Source: Acidimicrobiia bacterium (lineage in GTDB: Bacteria > Acidobacteriota > Vicinamibacteria > Vicinamibacterales > SCN-69-37). Taken from it: 64,000 nucleotides of DNA. The notes under the pieces were generated by a model that did no database searches, was not told the origin of the DNA, and worked only from the letters and a program-made list of their open reading frames with translations. Shown here in pieces: positions 40,901 through 49,503 of the stretch (positions are counted from its first letter, which is position 1; every line of letters starts with the position of its first letter). A program made the translations under genes and the position numbers. The stretch is taken from positions 62,001 to 126,000 of the forward strand of contig VFZF01000007.1 of assembly GCA_016871335.1 (NCBI GenBank), written 5' to 3'.

Positions 40901-41263
40901 ATGCCTATGACACTCCGTAGTCGTCTCGTGCACGTCCGGCGTCTGACAGTCACCGCGGTGCTTACCGCAGTGCTGTCGGGTGTCGCAGTGCCGGCTTTCG
41001 CCGACACACCTCCAACCACGTCGGCGCCCTCCGCCGCGTTCTCCTCTGCATCCATTGCCAAGGCGGTGGCTCCGGCCGCGACGGTCACCACGGCAGTGGC
41101 TCCGGCAACAGCGCCCGCGACGGCTCCGGCGAAAGTGCCGCAGCAGTCCGAGGGCTTCTTCAAGTCACGGACTGGCATGATCGTGCTGGCCGTGTTTGCG
41201 GTGGGCACCGGGTATGCCATCTATTCGGCAAAGGACGACCGCATCCGCGGTCTGAACCGGTGA
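40901..41263 (+). CDS. Small exported Ala/Pro-rich protein with a C-terminal membrane segment
   Basis: The 120-residue protein has a signal peptide (LTVTAVLTAVLSGVAVPAFA), a 60-residue Ala/Pro/Thr linker (APAATVTTAVAPATAPATAP) and a C-terminal helix RTGMIVLAVFAVGTGYAIYS followed by a basic tail. The layout suggests an inner-membrane-anchored periplasmic stalk. It ends 5 bases before the ATG of the TonB receptor gene, so they are cotranscribed. AAAGGA gives the ribosome binding site; TATAGT at 40857-40862 is a likely -10 box. Confidence 0.75.
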   Translation: MPMTLRSRLVHVRRLTVTAVLTAVLSGVAVPAFADTPPTTSAPSAAFSSASIAKAVAPAATVTTAVAPATAPATAPAKVPQQSEGFFKSRTGMIVLAVFAVGTGYAIYSAKDDRIRGLNR

Positions 41264-41268
41264 TTCCC

Positions 41269-43974
41269 ATGCAGATACACACCTTGATGAAGCGACTCGT
41301 GGGCAGCGCATTGGCGCTGGCCTTGATCCTTTCGGGGACTGCGTCGGCGCAGTCCATCAGCGGCACCATCACCGGGCGCGTGGTCGACGCGCAGGGCGGT
41401 GCACTTCCCGGCGTGCTCGTGACGCTCGTCAGTCGCACCGGCGAAACCACACAGACGACCGACGCGCAGGGGGACTTCCGGTTCCTGGGTCTCAACCCGG
41501 GCGTCTATGAGGTGCGCGCGGCGCTCCAGGGCTTCAAGCCCAAGTCGCAGCCCAACATCGAGATCTCGATTGGACGCGCGATCAGCCTGTCACTCACGCT
41601 GGAAGTCGGCGGGCTGACCGAAGCGATCACGGTTGTCGGATCGTCGGCGCGTGTCGACACCACCACCACGGCCACCGACAACAACCTGTCGCAGGACCTC
41701 CTGTTCAGCATGCCGATCTCGCGCACCAACGCGGCGGTCAACATCCTGAACAACGCCCCGGGCATCAACAGCGGGTCGGCGTTTGGTGGCGCGTCAAACA
41801 GTGCGAATTCCCTGAGACTGGACGGCGTGGACGTGCGCGACCCCGAGGGCGGCACGGCCTGGGCGTTCTTCAACTACAACATCATCGACCAGGTGCAGAT
41901 TGGCTCGATCGGCCAGCCGGCTGAAATGGGCGGATTTACCGGTGCGATCATCAACACGGTGACGAAGTCGGGAAGCAACAGCTTTTCTGGCCTGTTCGAG
42001 CAGCGTTACACAAGTAAGGACTTGCGTGGCGACAACGTGTCGGCCGCGGTGAAGAGAGTCAACCCGGCCATTAATGCGACTGGCGTGGACAAGCTCAACG
42101 ACTACACGGTGCAACTGGGTGGTCCGGTTCGACTGAACAAGGCGTTTTTCTTCGCCAGCATTCAGCGGTACTCGATCACGCAGGATCCGGATGGTCCGCG
42201 CACCATCCGCACGGAAGTCAGTCCGCGCTTCAACGGCAAGCTGACCTTCCAGCCGACGGCGTCGGACAACATCATGGTGTCGTTCCAGTACGACCAGTAC
42301 AACCAGACCGGACGCACCGGCTTGGGCGGCGTCAACGGCACCACGGATGCGCTCACCGTCGTGCAGGACTCGCCCGAGGTCATCTACAACGGACAGTACC
42401 GGAAGGTCATCGGCAACTCGTCGGTGTTCGAAGCGAAGTTCACGGGCTATCGTGGCTATTTTGATCTGGATCCGCTGACGCCCAAGTCGGCTCGTCTCGA
42501 CGGGGCGACCGGAGCCTGGTCGGGCGGTGCCGGGTACAGCGCACAGTTTGATCGTGCGCGTGACCAGTTGAATGCGTCCATCTCGAAGTATGTCGAGGGC
42601 GCCGGCACCCACGCCTTCAAGTTCGGCGTCGAGATCGAACGCAGCACCATTCAGAACCGCTTCGCGTACACCGACGGGCTCTTCTTCTTAGACTACGGCG
42701 GCGCGCCCTACCTGGCCTACGCCTATTCGTACGATGTCAAGGGCCGGTCCGATCGTCAATCCTTCTTCGCCCAGGACCAGTGGAAGAATGGACGCCTGAC
42801 GATCAACGCCGGGGTGCGCCTGGACCGCATCACGGGCACCGCGACCGCCAACGACAAGCGGTACTACAACACGACGTCGTGGGGTCCGCGCATCGGCGCG
42901 GCGTACGACATCATGGGCGATGGCCGCTCGGTGTTGCGCGCGTTCTACGGCCAGTTGTATGACGGCGCGGTCTTCGCATCGTGGTCACAGGCCGTGCCCG
43001 GCATCGGCGACTTCGTCATCTACGATGTGAGCTCCACCGGCAAGCTCACAGAGAGCTCCCGCGTTTCCGGCGCATCGAAGTTCTCGGTGGATTCGAGGAT
43101 CAAGCACCCGCGGACCGACGAATGGAGTGTCGCGTACGAACGCGAACTGGGGCGCGGCATGAAATTCTCCGCCACGTACATCCGCCGCGACGCCAAGAAC
43201 TTCATCAACTCGGTGTTGACGGGTGCCCAGTGGACGCAAACCGCGTTCACGAACAACCTGACGGGACAACCCCAGACGGCCTATCGCTGGGCCAACCGCG
43301 TGTCCGACCAGAAGTTCTTCATCACCAACGTGGACTACTTCGCCTACAACGGCGCACCGGCTGCCAATGCCTACCGCCGTTACGACGGGGCCATGTTCGT
43401 GCTGACGCGCGGTTTCGCCAATCGGTGGCAGGCACAAGCCTCTTACGTCTACTCGAAGACCAAGGGCACCGTCACCAACGGCACGTTCTCCGGCATTACG
43501 AGCAGCCAGTTCCACACACCGAACCTTGCGTTGGTGAACTCGGACGGTCTGGTCGGCTTCGACCGGAAACACGAATTCAAGCTGTTTGCCGGCTATCAGA
43601 TCCCGAAGCTGGAAATCGCGGCCAACGTGTACTACCGCTACCTGAGCGGTTTCCCATGGACGCCATTCCAGCGCGTGAGTTCCGGCACCTTCAACTGGAC
43701 GGGCAGCATCGACATGCTGCTCGAACCTCGCGGCAGCCGCCGTACCGAGGATCAGCAGTTGATCGACCTCAGGCTGGAAAAGGTCTTCCAGATCGGGTCC
43801 AACCGACTCGGGTTGTATCTGGACGCGGAGAACCTCCGAAACGCGGGCTTCCAGACCGCCGTGCAGACACGGTCTCCGTCGTCGACGATCAGTGGCACGT
43901 CGGTACCGCTCGGCGGCGTGACGGCGATCACCGCGGCACGACAGCTCACGTTCGGCGCACGCTGGAGCTTCTGA
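41269..43974 (+). CDS. TonB-dependent receptor, Oar-like, with N-terminal carboxypeptidase regulatory domain
   Basis: The 901-residue protein has a signal peptide (MKRLVGSALALALILSGTASAQ, residues 7-28). A carboxypeptidase-regulatory domain reads SGTITGRVVDAQGGALPGVLVTL, FRFLGLNPGVYEVRAALQGF. A plug domain contains NLSQDLLFSMPIS and RLDGVDVRDPEGG. A 22-strand barrel ends TFGARWSF, with the terminal Phe needed for assembly. Such receptors import large ligands or export/bind proteases. GTG at 41260 would overlap the upstream gene; ATG at 41269 is taken, and 41287 is possible. A terminator-like hairpin follows. Confidence 0.93.
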   Translation: MQIHTLMKRLVGSALALALILSGTASAQSISGTITGRVVDAQGGALPGVLVTLVSRTGETTQTTDAQGDFRFLGLNPGVYEVRAALQGFKPKSQPNIEISIGRAISLSLTLEVGGLTEAITVVGSSARVDTTTTATDNNLSQDLLFSMPISRTNAAVNILNNAPGINSGSAFGGASNSANSLRLDGVDVRDPEGGTAWAFFNYNIIDQVQIGSIGQPAEMGGFTGAIINTVTKSGSNSFSGLFEQRYTSKDLRGDNVSAAVKRVNPAINATGVDKLNDYTVQLGGPVRLNKAFFFASIQRYSITQDPDGPRTIRTEVSPRFNGKLTFQPTASDNIMVSFQYDQYNQTGRTGLGGVNGTTDALTVVQDSPEVIYNGQYRKVIGNSSVFEAKFTGYRGYFDLDPLTPKSARLDGATGAWSGGAGYSAQFDRARDQLNASISKYVEGAGTHAFKFGVEIERSTIQNRFAYTDGLFFLDYGGAPYLAYAYSYDVKGRSDRQSFFAQDQWKNGRLTINAGVRLDRITGTATANDKRYYNTTSWGPRIGAAYDIMGDGRSVLRAFYGQLYDGAVFASWSQAVPGIGDFVIYDVSSTGKLTESSRVSGASKFSVDSRIKHPRTDEWSVAYERELGRGMKFSATYIRRDAKNFINSVLTGAQWTQTAFTNNLTGQPQTAYRWANRVSDQKFFITNVDYFAYNGAPAANAYRRYDGAMFVLTRGFANRWQAQASYVYSKTKGTVTNGTFSGITSSQFHTPNLALVNSDGLVGFDRKHEFKLFAGYQIPKLEIAANVYYRYLSGFPWTPFQRVSSGTFNWTGSIDMLLEPRGSRRTEDQQLIDLRLEKVFQIGSNRLGLYLDAENLRNAGFQTAVQTRSPSSTISGTSVPLGGVTAITAARQLTFGARWSF

Positions 43975-43977
43975 CCG

Positions 43978-44018
43978 CTGAGCGGCTGAGCCGCTGGGCG
44001 GATGGGTAGATGGCGGGT
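43978..44018. repeat. CGGCTGAGCCGCTGGGCGGATGGG-type word tract
   Basis: CCGCTGAGCGG-type and GGGCGGATGGGTAG-type words lie directly after the receptor stop and merge into the terminator hairpin at 44019. Confidence 0.55.
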
Positions 44019-44062
44019 GGGCAGTTGGGCGGTTTCGACCGCTCAACTGCCCATTTGCTTTT
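44019..44062 (+). terminator. Terminator-like hairpin with TTCG loop
   Basis: A 15-bp stem (44019-44033 with 44038-44052, one G-T pair) closes a TTCG tetraloop and is followed by ATTTGCTTTT. It probably ends the receptor operon. Confidence 0.75.
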
Positions 44063-44071
44063 GTGCCGCAC

Positions 44072-44077
44072 TACAAT
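44072..44077 (+). promoter_or_regulatory. -10 box TACAAT of the FmdB-type gene
   Basis: The box lies 8 bases before the GTG at 44086; no Shine-Dalgarno is present. Confidence 0.55.
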
Positions 44078-44085
44078 CGGGCACC

Positions 44086-44352
44086 GTGCCCCTGTTTGAT
44101 TTTGTCTGCCGCAGCTGCGGCACCCAGTTTGAGTCGCTCGTCAGGCCCGCGCCGTACGGGGACCCGCCAACCGCCTGTCCCTCGTGCCGGAGCGAGGACC
44201 TCGATCGCCTGCTCGCCACGTTTGCCGTCAAGTCCGCCGAAAAGACCCAAGCCGCTGCGGCCGCCAAAAACGCCAAGGCGGCCTCGGTCGCGAGGCGGGA
44301 CCACATCGCTGAGCTCCAGGATCAGGAAAAACACCGCAAGGAAGACCACTAA
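44086..44352 (+). CDS. FmdB-type zinc ribbon protein
   Basis: The 88-residue protein starts MPLFDFVCRSCGTQFESLVR and has a second CPSCRSEDLDRLLATFAV pair, the CxxC...CxxC zinc ribbon of the FmdB/putative regulatory family. The tail is a charged coil (AEKTQAAAAAKNAKAAS, then KHRKEDH). The role is unknown; members may be regulators of amidase or nitrile genes. The GTG start follows from the -10 spacing and from MPLF/MPIY being the normal family N-terminus. Confidence 0.88.
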   Translation: MPLFDFVCRSCGTQFESLVRPAPYGDPPTACPSCRSEDLDRLLATFAVKSAEKTQAAAAAKNAKAASVARRDHIAELQDQEKHRKEDH

Positions 44353-44407
44353 TCAGCTTCGCCCTGGGACTTGCCGGCGTACTCATCGGCGGGCGCAGTC
44401 ACTCTGC

Positions 44408-44468
44408 GTAGGGCGCGCTGAACTGCAGCGCGCCGAGTGATGGCCCGCTACAGTTCAGCGGGCCCTAC
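44408..44468. repeat. Pair of REP-like hairpins, CG type then CC type
   Basis: Hairpin one (44408-44434) is TAGGGCGCGCT/AGCGCGCC and hairpin two (44442-44468) is GGCCCGCT/AGCGGGCCCTA. The terminal TAC of the second is the start of the TACAAT -10 box of the next gene. Confidence 0.88.
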
Positions 44469-44471
44469 AAT
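44466..44471 (+). promoter_or_regulatory. -10 box TACAAT formed by the end of a REP-like hairpin
   Basis: The box is 6 bases before the GTG at 44478. Its first three bases belong to the hairpin element. Confidence 0.55.
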
Positions 44472-44477
44472 AGTCGC

Positions 44478-46289
44478 GTGCCCTTGTCCTCGCGCCGTGA
44501 GCTGGCCATCGCCGTCCTGGCGGTGGCCGCGATGGTGCTGCACCTCACACTAATACCCGACTGGCCGCTGTATGCGGCGCTGGCGCTCGGCGGGCTGCCG
44601 CTGGTGGTTCATCTCGGTCGCGGCCTGCTGCGCGGCAACTTCAGCTCCGATCTGCTCGCCGGCATCTCGATCGTCACGTCCGTGCTCCTCGGTGAATACC
44701 TGGCCGGGACCCTGGTCGTCCTGATGTTGTCAGGCGGACAGGCGCTGGAGTCCTACGCCGTTCGTCAGGCATCGTCTGCACTCTCTACGCTGGCGAAGCG
44801 ATTGCCCCACGGGGCCCATCGGCGATCCGGTGAGCAGATTCCGCTCGAGGCCGTGCAGCCCGGCGACGAACTGGTGGTCTTCCCGCATCAGGCCTGCCCG
44901 GTCGACGGTGTCGTCATCGAGGGACGCAGCACGATGGACGAGTCGTATCTGACCGGTGAACCGTATCAGCTGTCGAAGACGGTCGGGGCGTCGGTGCTGT
45001 CAGGCGCGGTGAACGGCGAGGGCGTGCTGACCATTCGCGCGGAGAAGCGCGCGGTGGATTCGCGATACGCGCGCATCATGCGCGTCATGCGGGAGTCGGA
45101 ACAGCGACGCCCGACACTGCGCCGGCTGGGTGATCAACTGGGGGCCTGGTACACACCGCTGGCCGTGACAATCGCCATCGGCGCGTGGATCGCCACCGGC
45201 GACCCTGTGCGATTCCTTGCCGTGCTGGTGGTCGCGACGCCGTGTCCGTTGCTCATCGCGATTCCTGTCGCGATCATCGGGTCCGTGTCGCTTGCGGCAC
45301 GGCGCGGCATCATCATCAAGGACCCGGCAGCGCTCGAGACGATCGACACCTGCCGCACGGCCATATTCGACAAGACCGGCACGCTGACGTACGGACAGCC
45401 CGAAGTGACCGAGATCCATGCCCTGCCAGGATTCACCGCACCGGATGTGCTCGCCATGGTCGCCAGTCTCGAACGTTATTCGCGCCATCCGCTCTCAGGC
45501 GCCATCCTCACACGAGCGAAGAGCGACGATGTTGCACTTGTCGAGGCCATTGAGGTCAGCGAACGGCCGGGCGAGGGACTCAGCGGCCGGATCGACGGCC
45601 GACGGGTACAAGTCACCAGCCGGAAGGCCGTGGCCTCCATGGACCCCGAGGGCGCAGCGGCGCTGCCGCCACTTGAAGGCGGGCTCGAATGTGTCGCCGT
45701 GATCGACGGCAGAGCTGCGGGCCTCATCCGCTTCCGTGATGAACCCAGAGCGGACGGCCTGTCGTTTGTGAGTCACCTGGGTCCGCAGCACGGGTTCACG
45801 CGCGTCATGCTGGTCTCGGGCGACCGCGAAAGCGAGGTGCGGTACCTCGCTGACAAGGTCGGGATCTCGGACGTGCTCGCGAGTCAGAGCCCCGAGCAGA
45901 AACTGGCGCTCGTCCGTGCGGAAACGGCAAAGGCCCCCACCGTCTTTATGGGCGACGGCATTAATGACGCACCCGCATTGACGGCAGCCACTGTCGGGAT
46001 TGCGTTCGGTCAGGCCAGCGACGTCACGGCTGAAGCGGCCGGCGTGGTCATCATGGACAGTTCGCTCGGCCGCGTGGACGAACTGCTGCACATCGGCGCG
46101 CGGATGCGTCGCATCGCGCTGCAAAGTGCCGTTGGCGGGATGGCCCTCAGCGTGGTGGGCATGGGCCTGGCAGCCGCCGGCTACCTCCCGCCGGTCTCCG
46201 GCGCGATCGCGCAGGAACTGATCGATGTCTTCGCCGTGCTCAACGCCCTTCGCGCCTCCGTCAGACCGCGCACCCTCACAGACATGTAG
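44478..46289 (+). CDS. Heavy-metal P1B-type ATPase without an N-terminal metal-binding domain
   Basis: The 603-residue protein has the TGE actuator motif (SYLTGEPY), the phosphorylation site Asp298 in DKTGTLT, the HP motif in YSRHPLSG and the hinge [11 protein letters not shown]. The membrane motif is [11 protein letters not shown], a TPC version of the CPx site. No HMA domain precedes helix 1. These features fit a transition-metal exporter, but the ion cannot be named from the motif. The GTG start is preceded by a REP-derived -10 box. The stop codon TAG is the first three bases of another REP element. Confidence 0.9.
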   Translation: MPLSSRRELAIAVLAVAAMVLHLTLIPDWPLYAALALGGLPLVVHLGRGLLRGNFSSDLLAGISIVTSVLLGEYLAGTLVVLMLSGGQALESYAVRQASSALSTLAKRLPHGAHRRSGEQIPLEAVQPGDELVVFPHQACPVDGVVIEGRSTMDESYLTGEPYQLSKTVGASVLSGAVNGEGVLTIRAEKRAVDSRYARIMRVMRESEQRRPTLRRLGDQLGAWYTPLAVTIAIGAWIATGDPVRFLAVLVVATPCPLLIAIPVAIIGSVSLAARRGIIIKDPAALETIDTCRTAIFDKTGTLTYGQPEVTEIHALPGFTAPDVLAMVASLERYSRHPLSGAILTRAKSDDVALVEAIEVSERPGEGLSGRIDGRRVQVTSRKAVASMDPEGAAALPPLEGGLECVAVIDGRAAGLIRFRDEPRADGLSFVSHLGPQHGFTRVMLVSGDRESEVRYLADKVGISDVLASQSPEQKLALVRAETAKAPTVFMGDGINDAPALTAATVGIAFGQASDVTAEAAGVVIMDSSLGRVDELLHIGARMRRIALQSAVGGMALSVVGMGLAAAGYLPPVSGAIAQELIDVFAVLNALRASVRPRTLTDM

Positions 46290-46379
46290 GGCGCGCTGAA
46301 CTTGAGCGCGCCGTGAGATGGCCCGCTACAGTTCAGCGGGCCCTACATGCGCCGGGCCCTACATGCGCCGGGCCCTACA
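46287..46379. repeat. REP-like hairpin pair plus tandem GCCGGGCCCTACAT units
   Basis: A CG-type hairpin (46287-46313) is followed by a CC-type hairpin (46319-46347) and then by two tandem 16-base units ATGCGCCGGGCCCTAC. The TAG of the first hairpin is the stop codon of the P-type ATPase. The tandem units look like repeated right ends of the element. Confidence 0.85.
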
Positions 46380-46390
46380 GGGCGCGCGCT

Positions 46391-46590
46391 CTACTTGCGC
46401 CGGAAGACGAATTTTTCTTCGCGGGTGACGCCACCCTGCGTCATGGCGAGAAGTCATTCCCAGGAGTTAGGACAGGTCCGCTGGACCGTGAACGGTCCGA
46501 AGTCGTTTTTTCCTCCCAGCCCGTCATGTCGGGATTCATGTGCTTCAGACGCATCTCGACGCTGCCCTCGACCTCGATCAGGGTCAGCAT
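46391..46590 (-). pseudogene. DUF6265-type scar
   Basis: The minus strand reads MLTLIEVEGSVEMRLKHMNPDMTGWEEKTTSD, matching the central VxMRLKHFNPDLxGWEEKD segment of DUF6265-type proteins, and then degenerates to a stop. An overlapping frame carries the C-terminus TREEKFVFRRK ending at 46391. N-terminal and FENPxHDFP segments are gone. Confidence 0.6.
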
Positions 46591-46597
46591 TGTTTCC

Positions 46598-47374
46598 TCA
46601 ACTCCACTGACTGCGGCTGAACCCCACGCGGCGCGGCTGATAGTGGTGCGACCGGTGCTGCGCCACCGCCTCAGGCCGCTGAAACAACTTGATCAACACG
46701 ACACCAGCGACAAAGCCGCCGAGGTGCGCCCAGAACGCGACGCCGCCCCCCTCGGGCGAGTACGCACTCGCGAACCCGCCAAACACCTGAATCGCCGTCC
46801 AGTACAGCAACATCACCCACGCCGGCAGCCTCATCGTCGTAAACACGACCCCGAGGGGGACGAGCGTGAAGATCCGGACGCGCGGATATAAGACGAGATA
46901 GCCGCCCATCACGCCGGAGATGGCACCCGAGGCGCCGACCATGGGGATGATCGAATCGGGTTCCGCATACACCTGACCGAGTGCGGCCGCGACGCCACAG
47001 ACCAGATAGAACACCACAAACCGAGGCCGGGACATCGAATCTTCGATGTTGTTGCCGAACAGCCAGAGAAACCACATGTTGCCGATGAGATGCATCCAGC
47101 TGCCGTGCATGAACATCGATGTGAACACGGTCAGTATCGAGCTGCCCGGGTCGGTCACACAGGACACACCCTTGGCGATCTCAAACCCGGCCCCCACCGG
47201 CGCCGTGCTCAGCAGTTCACCGGGGATCAGGCCGAGGTTGCAAACCGACTCCAGGAACGGCATCCCGCTGCCGGCACCCTGGACACCCATCCACGCCAGC
47301 ACACACCCGGCAATCAGCGCCAGCGTGACCACCGGGGTGCGCTGGGTTTCGTTCTCGTCGTGAAACGGAATCAT
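46598..47374 (-). CDS. Rhomboid family intramembrane serine protease
   Basis: The 258-residue protein has six to seven helices. Motifs are the MHLIGNMWFLWLFGNNIED segment, catalytic Ser in VGASGAISGVMGG and catalytic His in WAHLGGFVAG. A loop of about 55 residues after helix 1 (LGLIPGELLSTAPVGAG...) is standard for bacterial rhomboids. It cleaves transmembrane substrates within the membrane. The start is 23 bases from the divergent VOC gene. The cytoplasmic tail is His/Arg-rich. Confidence 0.92.
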   Translation of the reverse strand: MIPFHDENETQRTPVVTLALIAGCVLAWMGVQGAGSGMPFLESVCNLGLIPGELLSTAPVGAGFEIAKGVSCVTDPGSSILTVFTSMFMHGSWMHLIGNMWFLWLFGNNIEDSMSRPRFVVFYLVCGVAAALGQVYAEPDSIIPMVGASGAISGVMGGYLVLYPRVRIFTLVPLGVVFTTMRLPAWVMLLYWTAIQVFGGFASAYSPEGGGVAFWAHLGGFVAGVVLIKLFQRPEAVAQHRSHHYQPRRVGFSRSQWS

Positions 47375-47675
47375 CGCCGCGTTATTCTCCCCCGCCGATG
47401 CCGCACCAGATCACAAAACTCACGCCGAACCTGATTGTGTCCAACGTGGAACAGAGCATGGCGTTTTACCGAGATGTGCTCGGGTTCACGATTGTGACCA
47501 CCGTCCCGGACGCGCCGCCGTACGTGTTTGCCATCGCCACGTCCGGCCCGACCGAAGTCTTCTTCAACGCACCTGAAGCCGCGTATGCGGAATACCCGGC
47601 GTTCAAGCAGATGCCCATCGGCGGCACCTTGACGTTGTTTTTTGAGGTGACTGAGATCGACGCCGCCTACGCCGC

Positions 47676-47723
47676 TCTGGCGCCGATCAGCAGGCGGAGG
47701 GCATGGCGCAGATCGGACAGCAT
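47676..47723 (-). pseudogene. N-terminal scrap resembling a MacB/FtsX-type ABC permease
   Basis: The minus strand reads MLSDLRHALRLLIGAR, the typical first residues of MacB/ADOP permeases, and is cut where the VOC frame begins. It marks the other side of the deletion that removed the VOC C-terminus. Confidence 0.4.
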
Positions 47724-47742
47724 GGAGAACCGGACGGCTGGC

Positions 47743-47820
47743 GAGGGTTCCTGGTTCCGCGGTTCATGGTTCAGCGGTGCGGAGCGGACAACGGCCTCGC
47801 GGAACCTTGGTACCGGATCT
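47743..47820. repeat. GGTTC-word tract
   Basis: GGTTCCTGGTTCCGCGGTTCATGGTTC-type words of the family seen at 1073-1158. The tract also forms the last 10 or so codons of the minus-strand xdhC gene. Confidence 0.6.
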
Positions 47821-48877
47821 GCGTAATTTCAGCCAGCACCGACAGGGCGATCTCGGCCGGGGTCCGTCCACCGAGGTCAAGTCCCACGGGAGCCCGAATG
47901 ACGGCAATGCGATCGTCGGCTACACCTTCGTCGCGCAACATTTTTTCGATCAACACCGTTTTGCGCCGGCTGCCCAGCAGACCGATGTAACGCGCGTTTG
48001 TGGTGACCGCTTCGCGCACGCAGTCGGCATCAAGTTTGTGACCACGCGTGGCGATCACGATGAAACTGTTCCACGCGTAGCGGAGCGACCCCAGCGTGGC
48101 AGGCACGTCGCCCTGCAGGATCGTGGCGTGTGGAAAGCGCTCATCACTGGCGAATTCGGGCCGGTCCTCGACTACGGTCACATCGAAGTCCAGCATCGAC
48201 GCCTGGCGCGCGATGGCGAGCGCCACATGCCCTCCACCCGCGATCACGATGCGTGGCCGGCTGGCGATCGCCTCGACCAGAAAATCGTGATCATCGTCGA
48301 CCTTCACCGTGCGGGCCGTGCCGTGCGGCAACTGGTGCAGCGCGGCATCACGCGCGTGGGTCATCAACGCGTCGGTCATCAGGGCTCCATGGACGGCCCC
48401 GTCTTCACGCACTGCGAGACGTCCCAGTCGCTCGAAGCCATTGGTGATGCGACGCAGATGGGTGACGATGGCGACCGGAGCCCCGGCTTGAGCAGCGGCG
48501 ACGAGGGCCGGCAACATGTCGACGCCCCCACACGTGAGCGCCTCATCGTCGCGCTGCACAAGAATCCACATCGTGCCGCCACAGACCAGGCCGGTGTTCC
48601 AGGCGAGGTCTTCGGTCAGTTCATATGCGCGCAGAGAGTGATGGCCAGTCGTGATGACTTCACGCGCGGCATCCACGGCGTCAGCCTCGACGCATCCGCC
48701 GCCGAGCGTGCCCACCGCCGCGCGCACATCTTCATGTTCACCCAGCACCAGGGTCGCACCAACGACCTGTGGTGTGCTGCCGTGGGTGCGCACAACGGTC
48801 GCGACGGCAAAACGCTGGCCCTGGGCGCGCAGAGCGGCCATGCGGTGATAGATCGACGCGGGCATCAACGTGCGCAC
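47771..48877 (-). CDS. xdhC: XdhC family protein (molybdenum cofactor maturation)
   Basis: The 368-residue protein has the N-terminal XdhC/CoxI segment (FAVATVVRTHGSTPQVVGATLVL, then GTLGGGCVEADAVDAA) and a C-terminal Rossmann domain (RIVIAGGGHVALAIARQASMLDFDVTVVEDRPEFAS, NARYIGLLGSRRKTVLIEKML, GLDLGGRTPAEIALSVLAEI). XdhC binds molybdenum cofactor and delivers it, after sulfuration, to xanthine dehydrogenase-type enzymes. It overlaps the upstream mocA-like gene by 13 bases. The last residues (SARPLSAPHR) are repeat-derived. No molybdenum hydroxylase lies in the window. Confidence 0.9.
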   Translation of the reverse strand: MRTLMPASIYHRMAALRAQGQRFAVATVVRTHGSTPQVVGATLVLGEHEDVRAAVGTLGGGCVEADAVDAAREVITTGHHSLRAYELTEDLAWNTGLVCGGTMWILVQRDDEALTCGGVDMLPALVAAAQAGAPVAIVTHLRRITNGFERLGRLAVREDGAVHGALMTDALMTHARDAALHQLPHGTARTVKVDDDHDFLVEAIASRPRIVIAGGGHVALAIARQASMLDFDVTVVEDRPEFASDERFPHATILQGDVPATLGSLRYAWNSFIVIATRGHKLDADCVREAVTTNARYIGLLGSRRKTVLIEKMLRDEGVADDRIAVIRAPVGLDLGGRTPAEIALSVLAEITQIRYQGSARPLSAPHR

Positions 48878-49482
48878 TCAGCAATCCTAGGCCGATCCAC
48901 ATCGCGTCGCACCCCTGGATCGGCCACCGGCACCAAGAGCACGGACTCGTGGGCCAGCTCGTGGTCGAGGCGCGACTCGGCTTGGGCCGCCAGAATGTGG
49001 GCGCGCATCATCGGAGACAGCACCACGGGATGTCCGGCGTGTCCCTCCAGGGCGGGCGCCGTGGTCCGGCTGGCCTCACGCGCATGGGCAATCAGCAGGG
49101 TGACGGTCAGCGGCTGGATGAACGGCATATCCCCGGGCAACAACACACACAGCTCGTGCTCGCCGGTGGCGTGCAGGCCGCACTGCACCGACGAGAACAT
49201 CCCCCGCGAGGGATCCGGGTTCACCACGAGTTCCACGGCCAGGCCATCAAGCGCAGCGCCAATGGCCGACGCACCGTCAGACGCCACCACAACCACGCAG
49301 CGGTCGACGCCACCCGCCAGCAGGGTCGCCACCGTCCTGCGCACCATCGGCATACCGTCGATCGACGCCAGCATTTTTGGGGGTGCAGACGGGTCGGCCG
49401 CGGCAAAACGCTCCCCTCGTCCCGCCGCCAGGACAACTCCTACGATCCCTGTCAACGCCGGCGCGGAGTGGGACGTAATCAT
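48865..49482 (-). CDS. MocA-type molybdenum cofactor nucleotidyltransferase
   Basis: The 205-residue protein has the nucleotidyltransferase start VVLAAGRGERF, the lysine of PPKMLASIDG, NPDPSRGMFSSVQCGL and the acidic LLPGDMPFI, followed by GHAGHPVVLS. This is the MobA/MocA fold that adds CMP or GMP to molybdopterin. Pairing with xdhC points to the cytidylyltransferase (MocA) role. TACCAT lies 7 bases before the ATG, a leaderless layout in a 21-base divergent gap. Confidence 0.88.
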   Translation of the reverse strand: MITSHSAPALTGIVGVVLAAGRGERFAAADPSAPPKMLASIDGMPMVRRTVATLLAGGVDRCVVVVASDGASAIGAALDGLAVELVVNPDPSRGMFSSVQCGLHATGEHELCVLLPGDMPFIQPLTVTLLIAHAREASRTTAPALEGHAGHPVVLSPMMRAHILAAQAESRLDHELAHESVLLVPVADPGVRRDVDRPRIAECAR

Positions 49483-49489
49483 CCCGGGG

Positions 49490-49495
49490 ATGGTA
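49490..49495 (-). promoter_or_regulatory. -10 box TACCAT of the mocA-xdhC operon
   Basis: The box lies 7 bases before the ATG at 49482. The whole divergent region is only 21 bases. Confidence 0.5.
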
Positions 49496-49503
49496 CCTGA
49501 ACT

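Larger units (their letters stand above)
47398..47826 (+). pseudogene. VOC family protein, C-terminally truncated
   Basis: The first 95 residues are a glyoxalase/VOC module: LTPNLIVSNVEQSMAFYRDVLGFTIVTT, then GTLTLFFEVTEIDAAYAAL. The second beta-alpha unit with the last metal ligand is missing. After AALAPI the frame runs through an antisense permease start and a GGTTC repeat tract (GSWFRGSWFSG), then stops. TATTCT 9 bases before the ATG is a possible -10 box. Function is unlikely. Confidence 0.7.
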
